64,000 nucleotides of DNA, from assembly GCF_003254475.1 (NCBI RefSeq), contig NZ_QFYQ01000001.1:3038001-3102000 (forward strand), in the 5' to 3' direction. The notes beneath the pieces are model-generated. The model saw only the letters and a program-made list of their open reading frames with translations. It had not been told where the DNA came from and ran no database searches. Positions 25,533 to 33,609 of this stretch are shown here, piece by piece (positions within the stretch are counted from its first letter, which is position 1; the number at the start of each line of letters is the position of its first letter). The DNA is from Phenylobacterium soli. GTDB lineage: Bacteria > Pseudomonadota > Alphaproteobacteria > Caulobacterales > Caulobacteraceae. The translations under genes and the position numbers were made by a program.

Positions 25533-27461
25533 ATGCGCAAGGTGGTGGTGGTGGCGGCGGCGCTCCTCGCCGCATCCTGTTCCCGCAGGCCCGAAGACGT
25601 GCCGGTCACGCGTGCGCCGGACGTGGGCTGGGCCTTCTACGGCGGCGACGCGGGCGGCCAACGCTATTCGCCGGCCGGCCAGATCACCCCGGACAACGTC
25701 AAGGAGCTGAAGGTCGCCTGGACCTACTCCACCGGCGAGGCGGCGCGCCACGACCTGAAGCGGGCGTCGTTCGAGACGACGCCGATCCTCGCCAACGGCC
25801 GTCTCTACGCCTGCTCGCAGTTCGACGCGGTGTTCGCGGTCGACCCGGCGACGGGAAAGCCCTTCTGGTCGTTCGATCCCAAGGTCGATCCGAAAGTCCG
25901 CTATCCCAACGACTTCACCTGCAGGGGCGTGACCTACTGGCGGGACACGAGCGTGGCCGACAACGTCCGCTGCTCCGAGCGCATCTATGTCGGGACCGTC
26001 GACCGCCGCCTGATCGCGCTCGACGCGGCGACCGGCGCGCCCTGCGCCGGCTTCGGCCGCAGCGGGACGGTGGACGTGGGCGCGGGCGTGGTGCTCGCGC
26101 ACAGCGGCCAGATGCAGATCACCTCGCCGCCGGTGATCGTCGGCGACACGCTCATCGTCGGCTCCTCGCTCGACGACAACCAGCGGGTCCGGGAAGTCCC
26201 GGGCTCGGTGCGCGCCTACGACGTGCGCACCGGCGCGCCGAAGTGGAGCTTCGATCCGCTGGCCAGCGCCGCGCCGGGCACGGTGGCGGGGGCGGCCAAC
26301 GCCTGGGCTCCGATGTCGGTGGACGCCGCGCGCGGCCTCGTGTTCGTCCCGACCACCAGCCCAAGCCCGGACTTCTTCGGCGGCGCGCGCAAAGGTCCCG
26401 ACGGCCAGGCGAACTCCGTGGTCGCCCTGGAGGCCGCCACCGGCCACGTGGCCTGGGCCTTCCAGACCACCCACCACGACGTCTGGGACTACGACATCCC
26501 AGCCCAGCCGACCCTCGCCGACGTCGGCTACGGCGGCCGCAGCACGCCGGCCGTCATCCAGGCCACCAAGCAGGGACTGATCTTCACCCTCGCCCGCGAC
26601 ACCGGCGCGCCGGTGATCCCGGTGGTCGAACAGCCCGTGCCGCAGGGCGGCGCGCCGGGCGAGGCGCTGTCGCCCACCCAGCCGTTCCCCGTCGCCCCGA
26701 AGCCGCTCGGCCCCGCCACCATCAAGCCCGAGGACGCCTATGGCCTAGGGCCGATCGGGCGCGGCGCCTGCCGCAAGCTGATCGCCGGAGCGCGGTTCGA
26801 GGGGATGTACACCCCGCCCTCGACCCAAGGGACGCTGGTCTATCCGTTCACCGGCGGCGGCGTGAACTGGGGCGGGCTGGCCTTCGACGCCGCGCGCCAG
26901 GTGGCCTACGTCAACACCTCCAACGCCCTGCATCGCGTGACCCTGATCCCGGCCGACAAGGTAGCGGCGGCCAGGCGCAGCGAGCCGAACAAGGAGATCT
27001 CGCCGCAGACCGGCGCGCCGTTCGGTATGCGCCGCGAGGCCCTGCTCTCGCCGATCGGCCTGCCCTGCAACCCGCCGCCCTGGGGGCAGCTGCACGCCAT
27101 CGACATGAAGACCGGCAAGATCCTCTGGCAGGTCCCGCTCGGCACCACCCGCGACCTCGCGCCGGGTTCGCAGCTCATCCTGCGCGGGACCGGCACGCCG
27201 AACTTCGGCGGCCCGATCGCCACCGGCTCCGGCCTCGTCTTCATCGGCGCGGCCATGGACAACTACCTGCGGGCCTTCGACGCCAGGACCGGCAAAGAGC
27301 TCTGGCGCGGCCGCCTGCCGGCCGGCGGCCAGGCGACGCCCATGACCTATGTCTGGCAGGGGCGTCAGTACGTGGTGATCGCCGCCGGCGGCCACTCGAA
27401 GTCGAACACCAAGCGCGGCGACACTCTGGTCGCCTACGCCCTGCCCGGCCCGCTCCGCTAG
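25533..27461 (+). CDS. PQQ-dependent dehydrogenase, glucose-dehydrogenase-like lipoprotein
   Basis: A 642-residue quinoprotein with the eight-bladed propeller of membrane glucose/quinate dehydrogenases. It has GGDAGGQRYSP near the start, repeated AxDxxTGxxxW blade motifs, and HHDVWDYDIPAQP at about 313-325. Instead of the usual five-helix membrane domain it begins with a lipoprotein signal (LLAASC, Cys16), so it is probably anchored to a membrane facing the periplasm. I use the ATG at 25533, eight bases after GGGGAG, rather than the TTG two codons upstream. No PQQ biosynthesis gene is in the window. The sugar or alcohol substrate is not defined. Confidence 0.88.
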   Translation: MRKVVVVAAALLAASCSRRPEDVPVTRAPDVGWAFYGGDAGGQRYSPAGQITPDNVKELKVAWTYSTGEAARHDLKRASFETTPILANGRLYACSQFDAVFAVDPATGKPFWSFDPKVDPKVRYPNDFTCRGVTYWRDTSVADNVRCSERIYVGTVDRRLIALDAATGAPCAGFGRSGTVDVGAGVVLAHSGQMQITSPPVIVGDTLIVGSSLDDNQRVREVPGSVRAYDVRTGAPKWSFDPLASAAPGTVAGAANAWAPMSVDAARGLVFVPTTSPSPDFFGGARKGPDGQANSVVALEAATGHVAWAFQTTHHDVWDYDIPAQPTLADVGYGGRSTPAVIQATKQGLIFTLARDTGAPVIPVVEQPVPQGGAPGEALSPTQPFPVAPKPLGPATIKPEDAYGLGPIGRGACRKLIAGARFEGMYTPPSTQGTLVYPFTGGGVNWGGLAFDAARQVAYVNTSNALHRVTLIPADKVAAARRSEPNKEISPQTGAPFGMRREALLSPIGLPCNPPPWGQLHAIDMKTGKILWQVPLGTTRDLAPGSQLILRGTGTPNFGGPIATGSGLVFIGAAMDNYLRAFDARTGKELWRGRLPAGGQATPMTYVWQGRQYVVIAAGGHSKSNTKRGDTLVAYALPGPLR

Positions 27462-28837
27462 AGGGACCGGCGGCTTAGCATCCAGAAGCGGCCGAGCAGG
27501 AGCACGCCGGAAAGGAAGCTGGCGATTACCACGGCCAGGGCGATGCCCTGCACGCCCATGTGCATCGGGATGGCCAGCCACCAGGCGAGCGGGGCCATGA
27601 CCACGATGTAGCTCGTCAGGTGGGTGCCGGTGGGCAGCCACACATCGCCCCGGGCGCGCAGCGCCATGGCCGCGACGACCTGCAGGGCGTCGGGCAGGAA
27701 CATCAGCGAGGCGAGCGCCAGGGCGGGGACGGCCATGGCCAGGGTCTGGGCGTTCTCGGTGTAGCCGCGCGACAGGAGCTCGGCGTTCGGCCAGACGAAG
27801 GCCGTCACCAGCACGCCGAACACGGCCGTGACGCTGAAGGTGACCGCGCCGGCGCGGTTGACGCCGGCCTCGTCGCGGGCGCCGTAGGCCCGGCCGACCA
27901 GCACCGCGGTGGCGGTCGCCAGGCCCAGCGGGACCATGAAGACGATGGCCGCCACATTGAGCACGATGGCCCAGGCCGCCACGGCGAGGCCGCCGATCCA
28001 GCCGGCGATGACGTTCATGCTCGAGAACGAGGCCACCTCGAAGAAGTTGGAGACGCCGGCGCCGAAGCCGATCCGCCGTTGCTCGGCCTCGGCCGCCCGG
28101 TTGCGCTCGGGCTTGGTGAAGACTCCAAGCGCCCGCGCCTCGGGCATCAGGGCGATGTAGGCCAGGGTCGCGACCGCCAGAAAGGTCCGCGCGCCGGTGG
28201 TCGCCCAGGCGCCGCCCATCGCGCCGAGGGCCGGCAAGCCGAAGGTCCCGGGCACCAGCAGGAGGTCGAGGCCGAGGTTCACGGCGTTGGCGGCCCACAT
28301 CGCCCAGGCCGCGGGGCCGGGCTTGGAGAGGCCCTCGAGCCAGAAGCTCGCGGCGACGCTGATCGCGTAGCCCGGCAGGGACAGGCAGAAGACGAGGAGC
28401 ACCCTCGCCGCCCCGTCGGCCAGGTCCGGCTGCAGGCCGATGGCGTGCAGGAACGGCGGCCCGCCCAGCGCCAGCAGCAGGGTGGAGACGAGGCCGATCC
28501 AGAGGCTGTAGGCCAGGCCGCGGCGCAGCACGGCGCCGGTCTCGGCGCGCCGCCCCTCGCCGATGGCGCGGGCGGTCATCACCTGCACCCCGGTGAGCAG
28601 GCCGACGCACATGGTGACCACCACGCTCGTCGGCGCCCAGGCGAGCGCGTGGTAGCCGAGCTGGGTCGCCGAATAGCGGCCGACGACGATGGCGTCGGAG
28701 AGGCCCATCACCATGATGCCCAGGCGCGCGAGCACGACCGGCCCCGACAGCTTCAGGAGCTGGGCCAGGTCTCGACGGACGAGCTGGGCGCGCACATCCG
28801 CGGGGGACGGCGCCGTCTGGGCCGCTGGGCGGTCCAT
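27458..28837 (-). CDS. MATE family multidrug/Na+ antiporter
   Basis: A 459-residue inner-membrane transporter with about twelve hydrophobic helices in two similar halves, typical of MATE (NorM/DinF) exporters that use Na+ or H+ gradients. The first helix carries SGPVVLARLGIMVMGLSDAIVVGR, broken here into its known features: a helix-1 Pro and the MGLxDxxxVG pattern. The ATG at 28837 gives the usual short cytoplasmic start; an in-frame ATG at 28891 would add 18 residues. Its stop is embedded with that of the convergent PQQ gene in the shared palindrome CTAG (27458-27461). Confidence 0.92.
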   Translation of the reverse strand: MDRPAAQTAPSPADVRAQLVRRDLAQLLKLSGPVVLARLGIMVMGLSDAIVVGRYSATQLGYHALAWAPTSVVVTMCVGLLTGVQVMTARAIGEGRRAETGAVLRRGLAYSLWIGLVSTLLLALGGPPFLHAIGLQPDLADGAARVLLVFCLSLPGYAISVAASFWLEGLSKPGPAAWAMWAANAVNLGLDLLLVPGTFGLPALGAMGGAWATTGARTFLAVATLAYIALMPEARALGVFTKPERNRAAEAEQRRIGFGAGVSNFFEVASFSSMNVIAGWIGGLAVAAWAIVLNVAAIVFMVPLGLATATAVLVGRAYGARDEAGVNRAGAVTFSVTAVFGVLVTAFVWPNAELLSRGYTENAQTLAMAVPALALASLMFLPDALQVVAAMALRARGDVWLPTGTHLTSYIVVMAPLAWWLAIPMHMGVQGIALAVVIASFLSGVLLLGRFWMLSRRSL

Positions 28838-28912
28838 GGGAAGCCTCGGGTTTCGGCGAAGCGGGGGAGACTGAAGTAGGGACCCGCTCACCGCAAGTGA
28901 AGCTTCTCGCCG

Positions 28913-29437
28913 TCAGGCGGAGGAGTGGAAGGCCGCCTCCGGCGGCGCGGGCGTTCGGGCCGCTGGATCCAGCGGCGGCAACTCGTAGCCGATCAGCCGG
29001 CAGATGCGGGCGATCTGGGTTTCGACGGGCTCGTCCTCGAAGCCGTCCAGTTCGGCCTCGGCGTCCAGCACCTTGTCGAGCCGCTCGAGGACGTCCTCGG
29101 CGTCGTCGTCCGCCGGCTCGTACTCACTCCAGACGAGACGGGCGATGGTGGCCTTGACCTGCGTCTTGCGGCGCGTGCGGCGGGCCTTCTGCTGTTCGAC
29201 CACGAAGCCGGCGTCCTCGCGCGCGGCGCGCTCGGCGCTGCGCTCCAGGCGCTCGTGCAGCGCCAAGGTCTGGCGCAGGCCTCGTCCCATGCGGTGGCAA
29301 GCATCGGCCAGGCGGACCTTGGCCTCCGGCTCCTCCGCCGCCAGCGCGGCGCCGTGCAGGTCGCGCGCCAGGGACAACGCCAGCTCGGCGAACGCCCCCA
29401 ACATCTCCAACCTGCGATCGCCAATGGCCTCGGACAT
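28913..29437 (-). CDS. Hypothetical helical protein downstream of a LexA-like box
   Basis: A 174-residue protein with no recognised domain. It is almost entirely helical: an N-terminal bundle (about 10-60, AELALSLARDL, VRLADACHRMGRGLRQTLALHERLERS), a basic middle (KARRTRRKTQVK, about 90-103) that may bind nucleic acid, and an acidic second half (EYEPADDDAEDVLERLD). Related proteins are, to my recollection, common in Caulobacterales. The ATG at 29437 abuts a GTTC-N7-GTTC sequence, the alphaproteobacterial LexA site, so induction by DNA damage is plausible. No ribosome-binding site is visible between box and ATG; a TTG at 29473 is an alternative start that would place the box inside the gene. 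Confidence 0.68.
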   Translation of the reverse strand: MSEAIGDRRLEMLGAFAELALSLARDLHGAALAAEEPEAKVRLADACHRMGRGLRQTLALHERLERSAERAAREDAGFVVEQQKARRTRRKTQVKATIARLVWSEYEPADDDAEDVLERLDKVLDAEAELDGFEDEPVETQIARICRLIGYELPPLDPAARTPAPPEAAFHSSA

Positions 29438-29460
29438 GAACAAAAGAAGAACATACGTTC
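29438..29460 (-). promoter_or_regulatory. Candidate LexA (SOS) box, with overlapping GAAC-N4-GTTC
   Basis: On the minus strand GTTC, seven bases (TTCTTTT), GTTC spans 29452-29438 and ends directly at the ATG of the helical gene. The same region contains GAAC-ATAC-GTTC at 29449-29460. GTTC-N7-GTTC is the established LexA motif of Caulobacter and other alphaproteobacteria. By base composition roughly one such match is expected by chance in 64 kb, so position is the main support. Confidence 0.55.
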
Positions 29461-29739
29461 CGCGGACCGGCAAGGGATTTCGCGAAAATCTTGCAGCCCG
29501 ACCTGCCTCCGCCGGTCGCCCTGCTGCGGAGGCGGCTTGCCCGCCTCCACCCCCGCCGTTGCGCGGCGCCGGCTTCGGCGGGCGGTCCCCTCCGGCCGCT
29601 TTGCGGCGGAGGAAGGAGGGGCGGCGTTCCCTGCGGCCCGGGCCGATGGGGGCTGCAAGGAACGAAGATCAAGCTGAGCCGTTCGAGGCCAAGGGGGAGC
29701 ATCCGCCTGACTCCCGAGCTCCGAGGGAGGAGTCGCGCC
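29461..29739. repeat. Gap rich in GC hairpins between LexA-box gene and P-loop kinase
   Basis: No gene is supported here. A perfect 8-base-pair inverted repeat GGAGGCGG/CCGCCTCC (29528-29535 with 29541-29548, loop CTTGC) is followed by a second hairpin of ten pairs with one bulge, CCTCCG... to ...CGGAGG (29589-29599 with 29603-29612, loop TTT). Between them are further CCGCC/GGCGG arms. This density is typical of an intergenic palindromic repeat family, but the copies elsewhere in the genome are not visible. Confidence 0.45.
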
Positions 29740-30285
29740 TTGCCAGCCACGCTCAACGTCATCTTCGGGCCCTGCGCCGCAGGGAAGACCACCTATGCCC
29801 ACGCCTTGGCCCGCCGCGAGGGCGCGGTCCCCTTCGTCCTCGACGAGTGGGGCGCACGCCTGTTCGGCCCCGACCTCCAGGGTCCGATCGAGTTCGCCTG
29901 GATGATGGAGCGCCTCGGCCGCTGCAACGCGCTGATCTGGTCCACGGCCGAGGCCGTGCTGGCCGCCGGGACCTCGGTGGTCCTCGACACGGGCGGCATG
30001 CGGCGGGCGGACCGCGATCGGATCCGCGAGATGGCCGAGGCGAAAGGCCTGTCCCTGCAGTGGCACTTCGTCGACGCGCCGCAGGAGGTCCGCCGCGCCC
30101 GCGTCCTCGACCGGAACACGGCCAAGGGCGAGACCTTCGTCATGGAGGTGACGCCGGAGATGTTCCAGATGCTCGAGGCCATCTACGAGGCCCCCGCGCC
30201 GGCCGAGCTCGAGGGCGCGGTGCTGAGCGCCAGCGACCACGTGACGGCCGCCCTCGCAGCGGAGCAGCCCGAGGCGACGCACTAG
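29740..30285 (+). CDS. AAA family P-loop kinase-like protein
   Basis: A 181-residue small nucleotide-binding protein of the shikimate/gluconate kinase or zeta-toxin-like ATPase group (AAA_33). Walker A GPCAAGKT is at 10-17, a Walker-B-like strand SVVLDTGG at about 83-90, and lid-type arginines follow in RRADRDRIRE and EVRRARVLDRN. The TTG start has GGGAGG nine bases before it. No antitoxin gene is adjacent, so it is more likely a metabolite or nucleic-acid kinase than a toxin. It is followed by AHSA1 and YCII genes in the same direction. Confidence 0.8.
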   Translation: MPATLNVIFGPCAAGKTTYAHALARREGAVPFVLDEWGARLFGPDLQGPIEFAWMMERLGRCNALIWSTAEAVLAAGTSVVLDTGGMRRADRDRIREMAEAKGLSLQWHFVDAPQEVRRARVLDRNTAKGETFVMEVTPEMFQMLEAIYEAPAPAELEGAVLSASDHVTAALAAEQPEATH

Positions 30286-30405
30286 CCGAGCCGTGCGCGG
30301 CGGCCGGCGCCGAGGCGGCGCCCCGCGTGGCTGCCGGGGCCGCGATGTCGGCTGGCCGGGCGCTCGTTCGTCGTTCCGGTGGAAACGAGCGGAGAGGAAA
30401 GCAAT

Positions 30406-30900
30406 ATGCGCCGGAACGGCCAGCCCGGGCGGAGGGACGCCACGGTCGCGCGACAATCGGGACGCGAGCTCGTCGTCACGCGGACGTTCGACAGCCCGAC
30501 GCAGGCGGTGTTCGAAGCCTGGACGCGGCCTGAGCTCTTCAGGCTGTGGTGGGCGCCGAAGTCGATGGGCGCGGTGCTCAGCGCCTGCGAGATCGACGCC
30601 CGCACGGGCGGGGGCTACCGGCTCACGTTCGGCGACGGCGCATCGGACTCGGCGAGCTTTTTCGGCAAGTACCTCGAGGTGACACCCCCGTCGCGCCTGG
30701 TCTGGACCAACGAGGAGAGCGAGGGCGGGCCTGTGACGACCGTGACCTTGGAGGATCGGCGCGAGCGGACGCTGCTGGTCCTGAGCGAGCTCTATCCCTC
30801 CGCCGAGGCCGTGCCCGATGCCGCCGGCATGCAGGCGATGGCGGCCGAGCAGTTCGACCAGCTGGATGAGCTCCTCGCGTCGCAGCGCCGAACCGCCTGA
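30406..30900 (+). CDS. SRPBCC/AHSA1 domain protein
   Basis: A 164-residue START-like fold protein. The N-terminal ELVVTRTFDSPTQAVFEAWT and LFRLWWAPK are the AHSA1 (activator of Hsp90 ATPase homologue 1-like) hallmarks, followed by SFFGKYLEVTPPSRLVWT. Such bacterial proteins bind hydrophobic ligands in a central cavity. The ATG at 30406 is preceded by GGAGAGG. It pairs with a YCII/DGPF gene 111 bases downstream, an association usually seen next to an ECF sigma factor, which is missing here. Confidence 0.85.
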   Translation: MRRNGQPGRRDATVARQSGRELVVTRTFDSPTQAVFEAWTRPELFRLWWAPKSMGAVLSACEIDARTGGGYRLTFGDGASDSASFFGKYLEVTPPSRLVWTNEESEGGPVTTVTLEDRRERTLLVLSELYPSAEAVPDAAGMQAMAAEQFDQLDELLASQRRTA

Positions 30901-31011
30901 GCGAGCGTCCGAAGAAAGCCATCGAAAGAAAAATGTCGGGTCCTGTCGTGGGCGTCCGTCATCCTGGCGACCGGGGGGCGTTCGGCCGGCCGGCGAAGAC
31001 GGAGACCATCG

Positions 31012-31365
31012 ATGCACTATCTTCTGATCCTCCACGTGGACGAGTCCGGGTGGCTGGAGCTCACGCCTGAGGAACGGTCGCTTCGGACGGCGGAATACAT
31101 GGCGTTCAACGAGGCCCTGCAGACAGCCGGCGCGCTGGTGTCCACCGGCCGGCTGACTCCCAGCCGGAGCGGCCGGACCCTGACCACCAAGGGCGGCCGG
31201 CCGATCGTCACCGATGGCCCGTTCGCCGAGACCAAGGAACAGGTGGGCGGCTACTACCTGATCGAGGCCGCCGACCTCGCGAGCGCGAGCCAGTGGGCGG
31301 CGCGCTGCCCGACCGTCGGACACGGCGCGGTGGAGCTGCGGGAGGTGATGGCCGCGCCATCGTGA
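31012..31365 (+). CDS. YCII-related (DGPF) domain protein
   Basis: A 117-residue small dimeric-barrel protein. The opening MHYLLILHVDES and the motif VTDGPFAETKEQVGGYYLIEA (the DGPF segment at about 67-73) identify the YCII/DGPF family. DGPF proteins are known genomic partners of ECF42-type sigma factors; none is found beside this gene. The catalytic His/Asp pair of true YciI is only partly conserved. It is convergent with the LysR gene, 15 bases apart. Confidence 0.88.
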   Translation: MHYLLILHVDESGWLELTPEERSLRTAEYMAFNEALQTAGALVSTGRLTPSRSGRTLTTKGGRPIVTDGPFAETKEQVGGYYLIEAADLASASQWAARCPTVGHGAVELREVMAAPS

Positions 31366-31380
31366 CGCTGGCCGGGCCGT

Positions 31381-32286
31381 TCAGCCGCGGAGGTCGGCGG
31401 CCCGGGTTTCGACGGCCTCCGCGAGGACGTCCGCGACGCGGCGCACGCGGGCGACGCGCCGGACGTCGGCCCGGACGACGAGCCAGATCGGCTGGCTCCA
31501 GACGCGGTCGGCCGCGGGATCGACGCGGACGAGGCCGGGAGCTCCCTCGCCCAGGTAGAGCGGCAGCATGGCGATGCCCGCGCCGGCCGCGGCGGCGGCG
31601 GCCTGGGCGGCGAAGGCGCCGCAGCGCAGGGTCGGCGGCTGGCCGCCCATGAGCTCGCGCAGGCGGGCCGCACCCGGCGCGATCCTGGCCATGTCATCGC
31701 TGAAGCCCACGAACCGGCGGGTCTGCGCGGGCGTGGCGGCGAGGTAGCCCGGCGCGGCGTAGAGGCGGTAGCCGACCTCGCCGATCTGCCGGGTCAGGGC
31801 CTCGTCGTCGGCCGGGCGGCCGAAGCGGATGGCGATGTCCGCCTCGCCCTTGGAAAGCTGGACGTTGCGATCCTCGCCCACCAGTTCGAGCCGAAGCGAG
31901 GGGTGGGCCGCGGCCAGGGCGGCGAGCGGGGCGGCCAGGATGCGTTCGCCGAAGGAGGCGAGCGAGCTGATGCGGACGGGACCGGCCAGCTCCTCGCCGA
32001 CCTCCACCGCCCGGCGCAGGGCATGGCTGGCGAGATCCATGCGCTCGGCCTCGCTCGCGGCGGCGGCGCCGGCGGGGGTCAGGACATAGCCGTCGGGCCG
32101 GCGCTCCAGCAGCGGACGGCCGCCGAGCGCCGCCTCGAGGGACGTCAGCCGCCGGCCGACCGTCGTGTGATTGACCCCGAGTTCGCGCGCGGCGCCGGAG
32201 AAGCTGCCGGCGCGCGCCACCGCCAGGAAGACGCGGACGTCATCCCAGTCGATCTCGGCCGACACCGTGCGTTCCTGCACATCCAT
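31381..32286 (-). CDS. LysR family transcriptional regulator
   Basis: A 301-residue regulator with an N-terminal winged helix-turn-helix at about 15-72 (DWDDVRVFLAVARAGSF, ARELGVNHTTVGRRLTSLE) and a periplasmic-binding-like effector domain. The TTVGRR recognition helix is that of the branch acting in oxidative or aromatic-compound responses. It is divergent from the exported isochorismatase-fold gene across only 73 bases that contain two palindromes, so that operon is its likely target along with itself. Confidence 0.92.
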   Translation of the reverse strand: MDVQERTVSAEIDWDDVRVFLAVARAGSFSGAARELGVNHTTVGRRLTSLEAALGGRPLLERRPDGYVLTPAGAAAASEAERMDLASHALRRAVEVGEELAGPVRISSLASFGERILAAPLAALAAAHPSLRLELVGEDRNVQLSKGEADIAIRFGRPADDEALTRQIGEVGYRLYAAPGYLAATPAQTRRFVGFSDDMARIAPGAARLRELMGGQPPTLRCGAFAAQAAAAAAGAGIAMLPLYLGEGAPGLVRVDPAADRVWSQPIWLVVRADVRRVARVRRVADVLAEAVETRAADLRG

Positions 32287-32359
32287 TGTGCGATCATCGC
32301 GAATTTTCGCGCAGGCCGCCAGCCCTCACCTTCCCGTCAGCCAACAGGAGACCCCTTCG
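32287..32359. promoter_or_regulatory. Divergent operator region with two palindromes
   Basis: CGAT-C-ATCG (32291-32299) overlaps CGCGAA-TT-TTCGCG (32298-32311). They lie between a LysR gene and its divergent neighbour, where a LysR-type binding site is expected. Confidence 0.45.
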
Positions 32360-33082
32360 ATGTCCACATACCCCCTCGCCCTGGCCGGCGGCCTGATGCT
32401 GCTGGCCGCCGGGCCCGCGGCTCTCGCCCAACCTGCACCCGCGCCTGCACCCAAGTTTTCATCCGGGCCTTCATCCGGGCCCATCACCCTGCGCGACCTG
32501 CGCGGCGCGAGCGCGCGCCCCGTGATCGATCCGGCCTCCGCGGCGCTGGTGATCATCGACGCGCAGCAGGAGTACGTCCGCGGCCCCCTGGCGCTGGAAG
32601 GCATGCCGCAGGCCCTGGCCGAGATCCGCCGCCTGCGCGCCTGGGCGGCCGCGCACCATGTGCCGGTGATCCACGTCCAGCAGGTGAGCCCGCCAGGCTC
32701 GGCGGTGTTCGCCGCCGGCAGCCCGGGCGACGAGATCCTGCCCGAGGCCGCGCCGGCGCCGGGCGAGCCGGTGGTGACGAAGCTCTACCCCAACGCCTTC
32801 AACAAGACCGACCTGCAGCCTCTGCTGCAGAGGCTCGGCCGCCGACAGCTGATCCTCACCGGGTTCATGGCCCACATGTGCCTGGACTCCACGAGCCGGG
32901 CCGCCTTCGACCTCGACTACCAGGTGTTCGTGGTCGCCTCCGCCACGGCCGAGCGGGCGATCCCGGGGCCGGACGGCAGCGTGCTGAGCGCGGCGGACCT
33001 GCGGCGCGCGACCCTCACCGCCCTCAACGACCGCTTCGCCTGGGTGCTGCCGAGCGCGGCCGCCCTCGAGGCCGGGGAGTAG
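32360..33082 (+). CDS. Exported cysteine hydrolase, isochorismatase family
   Basis: A 240-residue isochorismatase-fold hydrolase. A signal peptide (residues 2-23, ending ALAQ) makes it periplasmic, which is uncommon: most family members are cytoplasmic. A Pro/Ala/Ser linker leads to the core. The catalytic triad is Asp in VIIDAQQEY (about 72), a Lys in VTKLYPNAFNKT (about 141), and the nucleophilic Cys in TGFMAHMCLDS (about 174). Ribosome-binding site AGGAG lies nine bases before the ATG. A tautomerase-like gene follows five bases after its stop, so the two are an operon under the divergent LysR regulator. Confidence 0.87.
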   Translation: MSTYPLALAGGLMLLAAGPAALAQPAPAPAPKFSSGPSSGPITLRDLRGASARPVIDPASAALVIIDAQQEYVRGPLALEGMPQALAEIRRLRAWAAAHHVPVIHVQQVSPPGSAVFAAGSPGDEILPEAAPAPGEPVVTKLYPNAFNKTDLQPLLQRLGRRQLILTGFMAHMCLDSTSRAAFDLDYQVFVVASATAERAIPGPDGSVLSAADLRRATLTALNDRFAWVLPSAAALEAGE

Positions 33083-33087
33083 CCGTC

Positions 33088-33609
33088 ATGCCGATGATCG
33101 ACGCCGTGATCCCCGAAGGCGCGCTGACGCCCGCGGCCGAGGCCGTGCTGATCAGGGAGGTGACCGACATCCTGCTCGCCCACGAGGAGGGGCTGGACCC
33201 CGGCAACGCCCGCGCCCAGGCGGTGAGCGTCCTCTTCCTGCACCGGCCGCAGGTGTTCGTGGCCGGCGCGCCGGCGGATGCGCCGCGCTACCGGTTCATC
33301 CCGCAGGTCCCCGACGGCCAGTACGGCGACGGGGCGCGGTTCGCCAGCCTGGTGCGCCAGATCACCGAGGCGGTGGCCCGGGCCGAGGCGGCGCCGTTCG
33401 ACGCGGTGAGCCCGCGCGTCTGGGTGTTCCCGGCCGAGATCGCCGATGGGCGCTGGGGCGCCCGCGGGGTCGTTCGCCGGCTGCCGGACATCGTCGGCTA
33501 CCTGCTGGGCGAGGCCGCAGCGCCCGCCGCGGCGGCGAGGCTGGAGAGCCTGCAGCGCCAGCGCGCGCTCACCCTGCTGCGCCAGGCCCTGGGGCCGGCG
33601 GAGTCCTAG
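33088..33609 (+). CDS. Tautomerase-superfamily protein with two beta-alpha-beta units
   Basis: A 173-residue protein with Pro2 directly after the start Met ([13 protein letters not shown]), the catalytic N-terminal proline of 4-oxalocrotonate tautomerase relatives. A second similar unit ([18 protein letters not shown], about 111-128) suggests a fused, cis-CaaD/MSAD-like arrangement where one chain supplies two tautomerase folds. It follows the isochorismatase gene by five bases. It has no signal peptide, so it would act in the cytoplasm unlike its partner. Its TAG forms the shared CTAG with the convergent DAHP synthase gene. Confidence 0.72.
   Translation: MPMIDAVIPEGALTPAAEAVLIREVTDILLAHEEGLDPGNARAQAVSVLFLHRPQVFVAGAPADAPRYRFIPQVPDGQYGDGARFASLVRQITEAVARAEAAPFDAVSPRVWVFPAEIADGRWGARGVVRRLPDIVGYLLGEAAAPAAAARLESLQRQRALTLLRQALGPAES

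Noticed and set aside
29449..29460. GAAC-N4-GTTC considered alone as an SOS box
   Set aside because: That spacing is the Gram-positive LexA form; the overlapping GTTC-N7-GTTC is the form expected here.
29740..30285. P-loop protein called as a zeta toxin
   Set aside because: No antitoxin partner is adjacent and only general kinase motifs can be seen.
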